Below are positions 1 through 9,490 of a stretch of 64,000 nucleotides of DNA, one piece after another. Both the position numbers and the translations under genes were made by a program. Numbering within the stretch: the first letter of the stretch is position 1; every line of letters starts with the position of its first letter. The DNA lies in assembly GCF_000259195.1 (NCBI RefSeq), contig NZ_JH650772.1, forward strand, positions 67,451 through 131,450. The letters are read 5' to 3'. This stretch comes from Pseudomonas donghuensis (GTDB lineage Bacteria > Pseudomonadota > Gammaproteobacteria > Pseudomonadales > Pseudomonadaceae). The notes under the pieces are model-generated. The model did not search any database, was not told the DNA's origin, and saw only the letters and a list, made by a program, of their open reading frames with translations.

Positions 1-851
1 ACGTTGTCGCAGACATCGATGTGTCCAACCATGCCGACACCGCCGGCAATGGTGCAATGCTTGCCAATCTTGGTGCTGCCGGAAATCCCGACACATGCCG
101 CCATCGCCGTATGATCGCCGATCTGCACGTTATGGGCGATCTGGATCTGGTTGTCGAGCTTGACCCCGTCACCGATGCGAGTGTCAGCCAGGGCACCACG
201 GTCAACCGCAGTATTGACGCCGATCTCGACATCATCACCGATGCTCACGCCGCCAATCTGGGCAATCTTCTGCCAGACACCCTTGTCGTTGGCAAAGCCG
301 AAGCCTTCGCCACCGATCACCGCGCCAGACTGAATAACCACACGTTTACCGATACGTACGTCGTGGTACAGGGTCACCCGCGGGGCCAGCCAGCCGCCCT
401 CGCCGATCACGCAACGCGCGCCGATAAAGCACTGGGCACCGATGGTCACGCCCGGGCCGACCTGCGCACCGCTTTCGATCACCGCGCAGGCACCAACGCT
501 GGCACTGGCATCAACCTGGGCATCGGCGGCAACCACGGCGCTGGGATGAATTCCCGCTACAGCCCTGGGCTTCGGATCGAACAGGTGGGAGAGGCGTGCG
601 TAAGCGAGGTACGGGTCGGGAACGATCAGCGCGTTACCGGCAAAGCCTTCGGCGTCGGCCGGCTTGAGCAGGATCGCTGCCGCGTGGGTTTCACCCAGGT
701 ACTTGCGGTACTGCGGGTTGGCCAGGAAGCTCAACTGCCCCGGCCCGGCTTCCTGAAGGGTCGCCAGGCCAGTGATTTCCAGCTCCTCGGGGCCACTCAG
801 GGTGGCTCCGAGGAACTCGGCCAACTGACCGAGTTTCATGGTCACGGTCAT
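1..851 (-). CDS. lpxD: UDP-3-O-(3-hydroxyacyl)glucosamine N-acyltransferase LpxD (3' end cut by window)
   Basis: LpxD adds the second 3-hydroxyacyl chain, on nitrogen, to UDP-3-O-acylglucosamine in cytoplasmic lipid A synthesis. Read on the minus strand, the protein starts [15 protein letters not shown]. An N-terminal uridine-binding domain is followed by many hexapeptide repeats (such as [16 protein letters not shown] and IGDHTAMA) of a left-handed beta-helix. HNVQIGDH carries the expected catalytic histidine region. About 283 residues are visible and the C-terminus lies beyond base 1. The ATG at 849-851 lies two bases after the skp stop, so the gene is probably translated together with skp. 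An ATG four codons further in (M5) is an alternative start. Confidence 0.95.
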   Translation of the reverse strand, partial: MTVTMKLGQLAEFLGATLSGPEELEITGLATLQEAGPGQLSFLANPQYRKYLGETHAAAILLKPADAEGFAGNALIVPDPYLAYARLSHLFDPKPRAVAGIHPSAVVAADAQVDASASVGACAVIESGAQVGPGVTIGAQCFIGARCVIGEGGWLAPRVTLYHDVRIGKRVVIQSGAVIGGEGFGFANDKGVWQKIAQIGGVSIGDDVEIGVNTAVDRGALADTRIGDGVKLDNQIQIAHNVQIGDHTAMAACVGISGSTKIGKHCTIAGGVGMVGHIDVCDN

Positions 852-853
852 GA

Positions 854-1357
854 TCAACGGGACTGATTCATGCGCTCGATGACCTGGCGGGTGATGTCGT
901 ACTGAGGTTTGACATCAATGACCGCGCCACGCTCAAGCACCAGGTCGAAACCGCCTTTCTTGATCACTTCTTCAACCGCGCCGTCCAGTTTCGGCTTCAG
1001 TTGCTTGAGCATTTCGCGGTCGGCCACGGCCTTGGACTCGTTCAGTTCCTTGGACTGGAACTGGAAGTCACGGGCTTTCTGCTTGTATTCAAGCTCCAGG
1101 CGCTCGCGCTCAGGCTGGGCCATCTTGTCACCACCGGCACGGATGCGGTCGGCAATGCCCTTGGCGCTGCTTTCCAGGTTCTTCAGCTTGGTCAGCTGTG
1201 GGCCGAACTTCTTCTCGGCGTCGACGGCGTACTTCTTCGCCGCGTCCGACTCGAGCAGGGCCATTTGGTAGTTCAGGACGGCAATTTTCATTTCGGCGAA
1301 AGCCGGGGTTGCGACCAGGGCCGCAGCCAGTACTGCCAGTTGAGTCAACTTACGCAC
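854..1357 (-). CDS. skp: Periplasmic chaperone Skp/OmpH
   Basis: A 167-residue exported protein of the OmpH/Skp family, a trimeric periplasmic holdase that carries unfolded outer-membrane proteins to the Bam complex. The sequence shows a signal peptide ([21 protein letters not shown], cleavage expected after AFA at about residue 21). A long charged helical stretch rich in K, E, A and Q at about residues 40-115 fits the coiled-coil tentacles. Length is normal for the family. It lies between bamA (44 bp upstream) and lpxD (2 bp downstream), the usual gammaproteobacterial order, so client assembly factor and chaperone are made together. Confidence 0.95.
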   Translation of the reverse strand: MRKLTQLAVLAAALVATPAFAEMKIAVLNYQMALLESDAAKKYAVDAEKKFGPQLTKLKNLESSAKGIADRIRAGGDKMAQPERERLELEYKQKARDFQFQSKELNESKAVADREMLKQLKPKLDGAVEEVIKKGGFDLVLERGAVIDVKPQYDITRQVIERMNQSR

Positions 1358-1401
1358 GATGCACTCCTACAGAATCCGTTGTCGTTAGCAAGGGGCAGAC
1401 C

Positions 1402-3750
1402 TTAGAAGGTCTGACCCAGAGAGAATTGGAACACCTGGGTATCGGCTTCGTCCGGTTTCTTCACCGGCATTGCCAGGCTGAAGCTCAACGGGCCGAGAGC
1501 GGTAATCCAGGTCACGCCCAGGCCGACGGAGCTGGCCAGGCCCGACAGGCCGACCTTTTCGCAATCGGGCTTGGAACCGCAGTTGGTGTCGAAAACGTTA
1601 CCCACATCCCAGAAGACCGAGGTGCGCAACGAGCGTTGGTCCTTGACGAACGGCAGCGGGAACAGCAGCTCTACACCACCCTGGACGAGGACATTACCAC
1701 CGAACGGCAGTGGATCCTGATCCGGGTCGGCGATGGTACCCGGGTTCTTGCCGGTACTCGGGGTGCTGCGTGGCCCCAGGCTGCTGTCCTTGAAGCCACG
1801 TACCGAGTTGAAACCACCGGCGTAGTAGTTCTCGTAGAACGGCAGGCCCGAGGTACCGCCGAAACCATCACCATAGCCCAGCTCGGTGTGCAGGCGCAGG
1901 GTGTAGTCGTTGGTGATCGGCTTGAACATCTGGCCACGGTAGTCCAGCTTGAAGAACGACAGGTCGCTACCCGGAGTGGTGGCTTCCAGTACCAGGCTTT
2001 GCGAGTGACCACGGGTGGCCAGTACGCCCTTGTTCAGGGTCGACTCGGACCAGCCGGCCGAGGCCTTGAAGTTCAGGTACTTGTCGCCTTCCTCGTTGAC
2101 GAATTTGAAGATCTCGTCAACGGTGTACTTGCCGGTCTTGATCTCGTCCTGCTGTACGGTCAGGCCGAAGGTCAGGCGCGAGGTCTCGCTGATCGGGTAG
2201 CCAACACTGACACCGGCACCGAGGCTGTCAACCGCATAGCTGGCCACGTCGACATCGAGGTCATCGTAGTCGGTGGTGCGATAGAAAGCGTTGTAGCCCA
2301 GGCTGACGCCGTCGGCGGTCCAGTAGGGGTCAACGAAGCCGAAGTTGTAGCGGCTCTGGTATTCGCTGCGGGTCAGGCCGATGGAAACCTTGTTACCAGT
2401 ACCGAGGAAGTTGGTCTGGCTGATCGAACCACCGAGGATCAGACCGGCGCTCTGGGCGAAACCGACGCTGGCGGTAATCGAACCGGAAGCTTGCTCTTCA
2501 ACGCTGTAGTTGACGTCGACCTGGTCGTCGGTACCTGGGACAGCCGGGGTCTCGACGTTGACTTCCTTGAAGAAGCCCAGGCGCTCCAGACGGGTCTTGG
2601 ACTGGTCAATCAGGTAGGTCGAAGCCCAGCCACCTTCCATCTGGCGCATTTCGCGACGCAGCACTTCGTCTTCGGACTTGGTATTGCCACGGAAGTTGAT
2701 GCGGTTGACATAGGCGCGCTTGCCCGGATCGACCACGAAGGTGATGTCGACCGTGTGATCGTCATCATGAGGTTGTGGCACGCCGTTGACGTTGGCGAAG
2801 GTGTAGCCTTCGTTACCCAGACGACGGGTGATCAGCTCGGACGTGGTGGTCATCACCTTGCGCGAGAACACCTGGCCTGGCTGCACCAGCAGCAGCGACT
2901 TGACCTGGTCTTCCGGCACCTTGAGGTCACCGGAGAGCTTGACGTCACGAACGGTGTACTTCTCGCCCTCGTTGACGTTGACGGTGATGTAGACGTGCTT
3001 CTTGTCCGGGGTGATCGACACCTGGGTGGAAGCGATGTCCATGTTGATGTAGCCACGGTCCAGGTAGTAGGAACGCAGGCGCTCCAAGTCACCGGAGAGT
3101 TTCTCCCGGGCGTACTTGTCGTCATTCTTGAAGAACGACAGCCAGTTGCTGGTCTTGAGCTCGAACAGGCCGATCAGGTCTTCGTCAGGGAAGACGGTAT
3201 TGCCGACCACGTTGATGTGCTGGATTGCAGCAACGGTGCCTTCGTTGATCTTGATCTTCAGGCCCACGCGGTTGCGCGGCTGCGGCACCACTTCGGTGTC
3301 GACCTCGGCCGAGTAGCGGCCCTGGGCAACGTACTGGCGTTGCAGTTCGTTACGCACGCCCTCAAGGGTGGCTCGCTGGAAGATCTCGCCTTCGGACAGA
3401 CCGGACTGCTTCAGCCCCTTCATCAGGTCTTCAGTGCTGATCGCCTTGTTGCCTTCGATCTCGATGCTGGACACCGAAGGACGCTCGACCACGGTAATGA
3501 TCAGGACGTTGCCGTCCCGGCTCAGTTGGATGTCCTGGAAGAAACCGGTCTTGAACAGGGACCGGGTGGATTCCACCAGGCGCCGGTCATCGGCCTCATC
3601 GCCGACGTTCAATGGCAAGGCACCAAAAACGCTGCCCGCGGAGACCCGCTGCAGACCATTGACACGAATATCGGAGATGGTGAAGGACTCGGCGTGAACT
3701 TCAGCGATCATCAGTACGGCGAGAACCGCAGTTAGCAGCAGACGTTTCAT
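1402..3750 (-). CDS. bamA: Outer membrane protein assembly factor BamA
   Basis: The essential outer-membrane insertase of the BAM complex, 782 residues. The start at 3748-3750 (MKRLLLTAVLAV) was chosen because it opens a good signal peptide ending in VHA at about residue 20 and follows an AAGGA ribosome-binding site. The open frame runs on upstream to 3942 but has no export signal. After the signal come five POTRA-type segments (to about residue 420), then a 16-strand barrel. The conserved VRGF motif of barrel loop 6 is present (in NSVRGFKDSS), and the protein ends in a terminal phenylalanine (SLGQTF), the usual outer-membrane signature. It lies between rseP and skp. Confidence 0.97.
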   Translation of the reverse strand: MKRLLLTAVLAVLMIAEVHAESFTISDIRVNGLQRVSAGSVFGALPLNVGDEADDRRLVESTRSLFKTGFFQDIQLSRDGNVLIITVVERPSVSSIEIEGNKAISTEDLMKGLKQSGLSEGEIFQRATLEGVRNELQRQYVAQGRYSAEVDTEVVPQPRNRVGLKIKINEGTVAAIQHINVVGNTVFPDEDLIGLFELKTSNWLSFFKNDDKYAREKLSGDLERLRSYYLDRGYINMDIASTQVSITPDKKHVYITVNVNEGEKYTVRDVKLSGDLKVPEDQVKSLLLVQPGQVFSRKVMTTTSELITRRLGNEGYTFANVNGVPQPHDDDHTVDITFVVDPGKRAYVNRINFRGNTKSEDEVLRREMRQMEGGWASTYLIDQSKTRLERLGFFKEVNVETPAVPGTDDQVDVNYSVEEQASGSITASVGFAQSAGLILGGSISQTNFLGTGNKVSIGLTRSEYQSRYNFGFVDPYWTADGVSLGYNAFYRTTDYDDLDVDVASYAVDSLGAGVSVGYPISETSRLTFGLTVQQDEIKTGKYTVDEIFKFVNEEGDKYLNFKASAGWSESTLNKGVLATRGHSQSLVLEATTPGSDLSFFKLDYRGQMFKPITNDYTLRLHTELGYGDGFGGTSGLPFYENYYAGGFNSVRGFKDSSLGPRSTPSTGKNPGTIADPDQDPLPFGGNVLVQGGVELLFPLPFVKDQRSLRTSVFWDVGNVFDTNCGSKPDCEKVGLSGLASSVGLGVTWITALGPLSFSLAMPVKKPDEADTQVFQFSLGQTF

Positions 3751-3824
3751 GAAGTCCTTTCTTATTCCAACTGGCAATAAACGACCCGCCGCGGGACGCG
3801 GCAGGTTCGCAATTGAGCGAAGCT

Positions 3825-5177
3825 TTACAGTCGACCCAAATCGTTGATCAGGGCAAGCAACATCACCCCGACTACCAAACTGATACCGATCTGGATCCCC
3901 CAACCTTGCACCCGATCCGATAACGGACGACCACGCGCCCACTCGATCAGGTAGAACAGCAAATGCCCCCCATCCAGTACAGGAATGGGCAGCAAATTAA
4001 GAACCCCCAGGCTAATGCTCAGGTAGGCGAGGAAATTCAGGAAATCCCCAACACCGGACTGGGCCGAAGCGCCCGCCACTTTAGCAATGGTTATCGGTCC
4101 GCTCAAGTTTTTTACCGAGAGCTCGCCGAACAGCATTTTCTTCAACGATTCGAGGGTCAGGACGCTCATGTTCCAGGTGCGTGAAAGTCCCTCCCCTACA
4201 GCCTCGAGCGGCCCGTAGCTGACCTCGCGAAGCATGGCATCCGGCCACTTCACCCCTTTGACCCCGGCGCCCAGATATCCCGTGGCCGTTTTGCCCTCGC
4301 CACGGCTGGCCAGGGTTACCGGCAACTCCAGCGGCGCACCGTCGCGCTCGATGCGCAGGACGATCTTGCTGCCAGCCCGGCCACGTACGGTATCGACCAC
4401 TTGCTGCCAGTTGTTCAGCGCCTGGCCATCGAGCGCCAGCAAACGGTCACCGGTTTTCAGCCCGGCAGCCTTTGCCGGCCCCTTCGGGTCGAGTTCAGCC
4501 AGCACCGGCGGCAATACCGGGCGCCACGGGCGCAAGCCCAGCGAGCGAATCGGGTCCGGATCGTCGGCGCCCTTGAGCCAGTTATTGAGGGTCAGCACGT
4601 GCGGGCTGTCGACCGACGCGCCCTCCTCGCGCACACTGATGTGCAACTGGCCGCTTTCACCCAGACGGCGGATCAGTTGCAGGTTGACTGCCGCCCAGCC
4701 ACTGGTTGGCTTGCCATCAATGGAAACAATTTCCTGGCCAGCCGTGAGCCCGGCCACTTCGGCGATACTCCCCGCTTCGACCGCACCGATGACCGGACGC
4801 TCCTGCTGGGTGCCGACCATGGCCAGGATCCAGAAGAAGAAAAACGCCAGGAGAAAGTTGGCCACCGGGCCCGCCGCGACAATCGCGATGCGCTGACGCA
4901 CAGACTTGCGGTTGAAGGATTGTTCGAGCTGCTCGGGGGGCACCGCACCTTCGCGCTCGTCGAGCATTTTCACGTAGCCGCCCAGCGGAATCGCCGCTAC
5001 CACGAACTCAGTGCCATGCCGGTCATGCCAGCGCAGCAACGGCATGCCAAAACCAACGGAAAATCGCAAAACCTTGACGCCGCAACGCCGGGCCACCCAG
5101 AAGTGACCGAATTCGTGAAAGGTGACCAGCACACCCAATGCCACCAGGGTGCCGATAATCATGTAGAGCGCACTCAT
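3825..5177 (-). CDS. rseP: Site-2 zinc metalloprotease RseP (MucP)
   Basis: A 450-residue inner-membrane intramembrane protease. It cuts the anti-sigma factor (MucA in pseudomonads) after the first periplasmic cut, releasing AlgU/sigma-E, and also clears signal-peptide remnants. The zinc motif HEFGH sits at residues 21-25 inside the first membrane segment. Two PDZ-like domains fill the middle (about 115-310). The third zinc-ligand region with LDGG follows in PIPVLDGGHLLFYL near residue 400, and membrane helices close the C-terminus. It lies between dxr and bamA; placement beside bamA couples envelope-stress signalling to barrel assembly. Confidence 0.96.
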   Translation of the reverse strand: MSALYMIIGTLVALGVLVTFHEFGHFWVARRCGVKVLRFSVGFGMPLLRWHDRHGTEFVVAAIPLGGYVKMLDEREGAVPPEQLEQSFNRKSVRQRIAIVAAGPVANFLLAFFFFWILAMVGTQQERPVIGAVEAGSIAEVAGLTAGQEIVSIDGKPTSGWAAVNLQLIRRLGESGQLHISVREEGASVDSPHVLTLNNWLKGADDPDPIRSLGLRPWRPVLPPVLAELDPKGPAKAAGLKTGDRLLALDGQALNNWQQVVDTVRGRAGSKIVLRIERDGAPLELPVTLASRGEGKTATGYLGAGVKGVKWPDAMLREVSYGPLEAVGEGLSRTWNMSVLTLESLKKMLFGELSVKNLSGPITIAKVAGASAQSGVGDFLNFLAYLSISLGVLNLLPIPVLDGGHLLFYLIEWARGRPLSDRVQGWGIQIGISLVVGVMLLALINDLGRL

Positions 5178-5234
5178 GTCTTTCTCCGAATGACGTTCAG
5201 CGGCACCGGGCCTGACGCACTGCTGCGCCAGACC

Positions 5235-6425
5235 TCAGCGGCCGTGATGAGCCAACCATTGTCCGGCCAGCTGCCGCGCACGCTGGTCGGCGGCAAACAC
5301 CGCATCGAGCGACTCGACTGCAACCACCGGCTCTTGATCGAGCACTTGTTCGATCATACTCGCGATCTCGGGGAAGCGGATGCGCCGCTGGAGAAATGCT
5401 TCCACCGCCACTTCGTTGGCCGCATTAAGTACCGCCGGCGCGCTATTACCCGCCTCGGCCGCCTCGCGGGCCAGGCGCAGGCAAGGGAAGCGCTGTTCGT
5501 CCGGCGCCTTGAAGTCCAGGCGGGCAACCGCGAACAGGTCCAGTGGCGCCACCCCCGAATCGATACGCTCCGGCCAGGCCAGGGCATTGGCGATCGGCGT
5601 GCGCATGTCCGGATTGCCCAACTGGGCCAATACCGAACCGTCGACATAATCGACCAGCGAGTGGATCACACTTTGCGGGTGCACCACCACCTCGACCTGG
5701 CTGGGCCGTGCATCGAACAGCCAGCACGCCTCGATAAGCTCCAGGCCCTTGTTCATCATGCTTGCCGAATCGACCGAGATCTTGCGGCCCATGGACCAGT
5801 TCGGGTGGGCGCAAGCCTGTTCAGGGCTGACATCCATGAGCTCGGCCATCGGCGTTTCGCGAAACGGCCCGCCAGAGGCGGTCAACAGGATACGGCGCAC
5901 GCCAACCTGGGCCAGGCCGCGGGAATAATCACCCGGCAGGCACTGGAAGATCGCATTGTGCTCGCTGTCGATCGGCAGCAGCACCGCGCCACTGCGCCGC
6001 ACCGCCTGCATGAACAAGGCGCCGGACATCACCAGCGCCTCCTTGTTTGCCAGCAGCACCTTCTTGCCTGCTTCGACTGCTGCCAGGGTCGGACGCAGGC
6101 CGGCAGCGCCGACGATCGCAGCCATCACGGCATCGACCTCGGCAGCTGACGCGACCTGGCACAAGCCCTCTTCACCGACCAGCACCTGGGTGGCCAAACC
6201 CGCTACTGCCAGGCCTTCACGCAGCTGCTGTGCAGCCTCGGCCGAAGGCACCACGGCAAACGCCGGGGCATGGCGCACGCACAAGGCCAATAGCTCTTGC
6301 AGGCGCGAGTAGCCGCTCAGGGCGAACACCTGGTAACGATCCGGATGACGAGCGATCACATCCAGGGTACTGAGGCCGATCGAGCCGGTCGCGCCCAGCA
6401 CGGTAATACGCTGTACGCCGCTCAC
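5235..6425 (-). CDS. dxr: 1-deoxy-D-xylulose 5-phosphate reductoisomerase
   Basis: Dxr converts DXP to 2-C-methyl-D-erythritol 4-phosphate with NADPH, the committed step of the MEP isoprenoid pathway in the cytosol. The NADPH-binding GATGSIG lies near residue 11 and a conserved [12 protein letters not shown] follows. The metal- and substrate-binding region around [10 protein letters not shown] and the stretch [12 protein letters not shown] are intact. I place the start at a GTG (6423-6425, [11 protein letters not shown]), giving 396 residues and a 4-base GTGA overlap with the cdsA stop. A TTG four codons upstream would also be open but would lengthen the overlap and add an atypical N-terminus. 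Confidence 0.94.
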   Translation of the reverse strand: MSGVQRITVLGATGSIGLSTLDVIARHPDRYQVFALSGYSRLQELLALCVRHAPAFAVVPSAEAAQQLREGLAVAGLATQVLVGEEGLCQVASAAEVDAVMAAIVGAAGLRPTLAAVEAGKKVLLANKEALVMSGALFMQAVRRSGAVLLPIDSEHNAIFQCLPGDYSRGLAQVGVRRILLTASGGPFRETPMAELMDVSPEQACAHPNWSMGRKISVDSASMMNKGLELIEACWLFDARPSQVEVVVHPQSVIHSLVDYVDGSVLAQLGNPDMRTPIANALAWPERIDSGVAPLDLFAVARLDFKAPDEQRFPCLRLAREAAEAGNSAPAVLNAANEVAVEAFLQRRIRFPEIASMIEQVLDQEPVVAVESLDAVFAADQRARQLAGQWLAHHGR

Positions 6426-7237
6426 ATTACGCCCCAATTGGCTGCCCAGAGCAGCACGGCAAACACCGGAATGGCTGCGGTGAGGCTGTCGATACGGTCC
6501 AGCACGCCGCCATGACCCGGCAACAGGTTGCTGCTGTCCTTGATCCCCGAGCGGCGCTTGAACATGCTTTCGGTCAGATCGCCAACTACCGAGACGAAAA
6601 CCACGGCTGCAGCGCCGAACAGGCCGAGCACCAGCTCACCCGCGCTCCAGTCACGAGAGATAGCCACTACTGCGGTAATCGCCAGGCTCAGGGCCAGACC
6701 ACCGTAGACGCCTTCCCAGCTCTTGCCCGGGCTCACCTGCGGGGCCAACTTGCGCTTGCCGAAGGCGCGGCCGGAGAAGTACGCACCGATGTCCGCTCCC
6801 CAGACCAGCACCATGACCGCCATGATCAGCCAGTTGCCCAGCGGCCACTGTTTGAGCAGCACCAGGCCTTGCCACGCCGGCAACAGGATCAGCAGACCGA
6901 TCAGCAGGCGGCAGGCAGCACTGGCCCACAGCTCGCTGCTGCGCGGATACGTCAGCACCAGCCAGGTTGCCAGCGCCCACCACAACACCGAAGCCCCCAG
7001 CACCCAGGGTGCCAGGTCCGGCATCAGGTAGAGCAGCATCAGCAGGCCGGCGACCACGGCAGCGTAAGCCACACGCAGGGCTTGCCCGACCAGGCCGGCC
7101 AGACGCGCCCATTCCCAGGCCCCCAGGGTCACCACTACGCCGATGAACAGGGCGAAGTCGCCGCCGTTCAACAGGAAGAAGCCACACAGGGCGATCGGCA
7201 GCAGGATCAGCGCCGTAATGATGCGTTGTTTAAGCAT
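6422..7237 (-). CDS. cdsA: Phosphatidate cytidylyltransferase CdsA
   Basis: CdsA makes CDP-diacylglycerol from phosphatidic acid and CTP, the branch point to all phospholipids, in the inner membrane. The 271-residue protein starts [17 protein letters not shown] and is mostly hydrophobic, with about eight membrane segments. The family signature is clear near the C-terminus: [20 protein letters not shown] followed by GVLDRIDS. Its ATG overlaps the uppS stop by one base (TAATG), and its own end overlaps the dxr start by four bases. The three genes are therefore very probably translated as a coupled set. An open frame extends upstream to 7564 but only inside uppS. Confidence 0.95.
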   Translation of the reverse strand: MLKQRIITALILLPIALCGFFLLNGGDFALFIGVVVTLGAWEWARLAGLVGQALRVAYAAVVAGLLMLLYLMPDLAPWVLGASVLWWALATWLVLTYPRSSELWASAACRLLIGLLILLPAWQGLVLLKQWPLGNWLIMAVMVLVWGADIGAYFSGRAFGKRKLAPQVSPGKSWEGVYGGLALSLAITAVVAISRDWSAGELVLGLFGAAAVVFVSVVGDLTESMFKRRSGIKDSSNLLPGHGGVLDRIDSLTAAIPVFAVLLWAANWGVM

Positions 7238-7992
7238 TAAGCACGGGCTCCAGCTTCGACCTGCTCGCTGGTTTTCCCGAAGCGGCGCTGGCGCGAAGCG
7301 AAATCGGCCAGCGCGGTACGCATGGCCTCGTGTTTGAAGTCCGGCCAGAACAGGTCGGAAAAGTACAACTCGGCGTAGGCCAGCTGCCACAGCAAGAAAT
7401 TGCTGATGCGGTGCTCGCCACCGGTACGGATGCACAGGTCGGGCAGCGGCAGGTCGCCTGTGGCCAGGCAGGTCTGCAGCAGCTCGGGGGTGATGTCGTC
7501 CGGACGCAGGTGGCCAGCCTGGACTTCCCGCGCCAGGCGCTGGGCGGCCTGGGCGATATCCCACTGACCACCGTAGTTGGCGGCGATCTGCAGGATGAAA
7601 CGATTGGCGCCGGCGGTCGCCGCTTCGGCCTCACGCATGGCAGCCTGCAGCTCGGGATGAAAGCGCGAGCGGTCACCGATGATACGCAGGCTGATGTTGT
7701 TGTCGTTGAGGCGCTTGGCTTCCCGGCGCAGGGCCGAGAAGAACAGCTCCATCAACGCCCCGACCTCTTCGGCCGGGCGCTGCCAGTTTTCACTGGAAAA
7801 GGCGAACAGGGTCAGCACCTCGACCTTGGCCTCGGCGCACACCTCGATGACCGCGCGCACTGCGTCCACGCCGGCCTTGTGCCCGGCAACACCGGGCAAC
7901 AGGCGCTTCTTCGCCCAGCGATTATTCCCATCCATGATGATCGCGACATGGCGCGGCACCGATGGGGACACACCTTGCTTGGTCTTTTCCAT
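7237..7992 (-). CDS. uppS: Undecaprenyl diphosphate synthase (cis-prenyltransferase)
   Basis: A 251-residue enzyme that extends farnesyl diphosphate with eight isopentenyl units to C55-PP, the lipid carrier for peptidoglycan and O-antigen. The signature HVAIIMDGNNRWAKKR (about residues 15-30) contains the catalytic aspartate. The C-terminal block LCIRTGGEHRISNFLLWQ supplies the diphosphate-binding arginines. The gene follows frr by 18 bp and overlaps cdsA by one base. It shares the isoprenoid theme with dxr downstream, so supply of IPP and synthesis of the carrier are encoded in one transcription unit. Confidence 0.96.
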   Translation of the reverse strand: MEKTKQGVSPSVPRHVAIIMDGNNRWAKKRLLPGVAGHKAGVDAVRAVIEVCAEAKVEVLTLFAFSSENWQRPAEEVGALMELFFSALRREAKRLNDNNISLRIIGDRSRFHPELQAAMREAEAATAGANRFILQIAANYGGQWDIAQAAQRLAREVQAGHLRPDDITPELLQTCLATGDLPLPDLCIRTGGEHRISNFLLWQLAYAELYFSDLFWPDFKHEAMRTALADFASRQRRFGKTSEQVEAGARA

Positions 7993-8010
7993 TGAAAAAA
8001 GTCCCGACCC

Positions 8011-8568
8011 TTAAACGGCCATCAGGTCCTTTTCTTTTGCCTTCACAGCGACTTCGATGTCAGCTACGGCCTTGTCGGTCAGCTTCTGCACATCGTCAGC
8101 TGCACCACGCTCTTCGTCTTCGCTGATTTCTTTCTCTTTGACCAGATCTTTGAGCTGGCTCAGCGCATCACGACGAATGTTACGCACGGCAATACGGGCA
8201 TCTTCAGCCGCATCACGCGCCTGCTTGGTGAAGCCCTTGCGGGTTTCTTCAGTCAGGGCCGGCATCGAGATCAGCAGCAGTTCACCCAGGTTGGTCGGGT
8301 TGAAGCCCAGGCCCGAGTTGAGAATGGCTTTTTCCACCGCGGCCAGCATGTTGCGCTCAAACGCCACGACCTGAAGGGTACGGGCATCTTTAACAGTCAC
8401 GTTGGCAACCTGGTTGATCGGGGTGTCAGCGCCATAGTAAGGCACCTGGACACCGGCCAGGATCTGCGGGTTGGCCGCACCGGTACGAATCCGGCTGAAC
8501 GCGTGCTGCAGCGATTCCAGGGACTTGACCATGCGTTCCTGGGCGTCTTTCTTGATTTCGTTGATCAT
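8011..8568 (-). CDS. frr: Ribosome recycling factor
   Basis: RRF, 185 residues, splits post-termination 70S ribosomes together with EF-G. It is the full family length (E. coli 185). The typical start [20 protein letters not shown] and the conserved [13 protein letters not shown] segment of the three-helix bundle are present, and the C-terminal helix is rich in charged residues ([17 protein letters not shown]). Its ATG overlaps the pyrH stop (ATGA at 8565-8568), the usual coupled arrangement in gammaproteobacteria. Confidence 0.97.
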   Translation of the reverse strand: MINEIKKDAQERMVKSLESLQHAFSRIRTGAANPQILAGVQVPYYGADTPINQVANVTVKDARTLQVVAFERNMLAAVEKAILNSGLGFNPTNLGELLLISMPALTEETRKGFTKQARDAAEDARIAVRNIRRDALSQLKDLVKEKEISEDEERGAADDVQKLTDKAVADIEVAVKAKEKDLMAV

Positions 8569-9308
8569 TTTTGAACTTCCTCGATCAGAGTTCCTTCAGC
8601 GCCGCCATGCACGATGTTCAGCAGGGCGCCGGGCTTGTTCATATTGAAGACGCGCAGCGGCATCTTGTGATCGCGGCACAGGCAGATTGCCGTCAGATCC
8701 ATCACGCCCAGCTTGCGATCCAGTACTTCATCGTAGGTCAGATGATCGAACTTCTCGGCATGCGGGTCTTTGAATGGGTCTGCAGTGTATACACCATCGA
8801 CCTTGGTTGCCTTCAATACCACGTCGGCATCGATTTCGATGGCGCGCAGGCAAGCCGCGGAGTCGGTGGTGAAGAACGGGTTGCCGGTACCGGCAGCGAA
8901 GATTACGACTTCTTTGGAGTTCAGGTGGCGCATGGCTTTGCGACGATCATAGTGATCGGTAACGCCAACCATGGAGATGGCCGACATGACGATCGCGGTA
9001 ATGTTGGCGCGCTCAAGCGCGTCGCGCATGGCCAGGCCATTCATTACGGTCGCCAGCATGCCCATGTGGTCGCCAGTGACGCGGTCCATGCCGGCTGCAC
9101 TGAGCGCCGCGCCACGGAACAGGTTGCCACCGCCGATTACCAAACCGACCTGAACACCAATGCCGACCAGTTGGCCGACTTCCAATGCCATGCGATCCAG
9201 GACCTTGGGGTCGATCCCGAACTCTTCCGAGCCCATCAGGGCCTCGCCGCTAAGCTTGAGTAGAATGCGTTTATAGCGAGCTTGATAACCACTGCCCTGC
9301 TGAGCCAT
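8565..9308 (-). CDS. pyrH: UMP kinase
   Basis: A hexameric bacterial UMP kinase (amino-acid kinase fold), 247 residues, converting UMP to UDP; typically GTP-activated and UTP-inhibited. Conserved pieces include the N-terminal [14 protein letters not shown], the glycine-rich [40 protein letters not shown] and the late [19 protein letters not shown]. It is separated from tsf by 182 bp containing a good terminator, so it probably begins its own transcription unit (pyrH-frr-uppS-cdsA-dxr-rseP-bamA-skp-lpxD). The terminal ATGA overlap couples it to frr. Confidence 0.96.
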   Translation of the reverse strand: MAQQGSGYQARYKRILLKLSGEALMGSEEFGIDPKVLDRMALEVGQLVGIGVQVGLVIGGGNLFRGAALSAAGMDRVTGDHMGMLATVMNGLAMRDALERANITAIVMSAISMVGVTDHYDRRKAMRHLNSKEVVIFAAGTGNPFFTTDSAACLRAIEIDADVVLKATKVDGVYTADPFKDPHAEKFDHLTYDEVLDRKLGVMDLTAICLCRDHKMPLRVFNMNKPGALLNIVHGGAEGTLIEEVQK

Positions 9309-9432
9309 TGCGAATCTCTCCTGCGGCGTTTGTAAAAAAATCTGGCGGGCTGTTTTCAGCCTGCGCGTAACTCTAGCGTGGCGCAGCTACTGCGCCAACG
9401 AAAGGCGGCTTTGTAAGCCGCTCCCGCTTTGA
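9309..9432 (-). promoter_or_regulatory. pyrH upstream region with two small hairpins
   Basis: The space between the tsf terminator and pyrH should hold the pyrH promoter. Two short palindromes are visible on the plus strand: GGCGCAGCTACTGCGCC at about 9380-9396 and a REP-like GCGGCTTTGTAAGCCGC at about 9405-9421. I cannot assign convincing -35 and -10 boxes by eye. Confidence 0.35.
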
Positions 9433-9466
9433 CAAAGAGGCTGCGCGCGTGAGCGGGCAGCCTCTT
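9433..9466 (-). terminator. Rho-independent terminator after tsf
   Basis: An inverted repeat with 10-bp perfect arms, AAGAGGCTGC at 9435-9444 and GCAGCCTCTT at 9457-9466, separated by 12 bases. Read on the minus strand the stem is followed by TTTGTC. It starts 25 bp after the tsf stop and should end the rpsB-tsf transcript before pyrH. Confidence 0.75.
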
Positions 9467-9490
9467 CGGGGCGACAGAGGTGAATCTGTC

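Noticed and set aside
1198..3735. A long plus-strand open frame (845 residues) opposite bamA
   Set aside because: It mirrors the bamA frame, which has signal peptide, POTRA and barrel motifs. Strong GC bias leaves the antisense frame free of stops; its translation has no recognisable domain.
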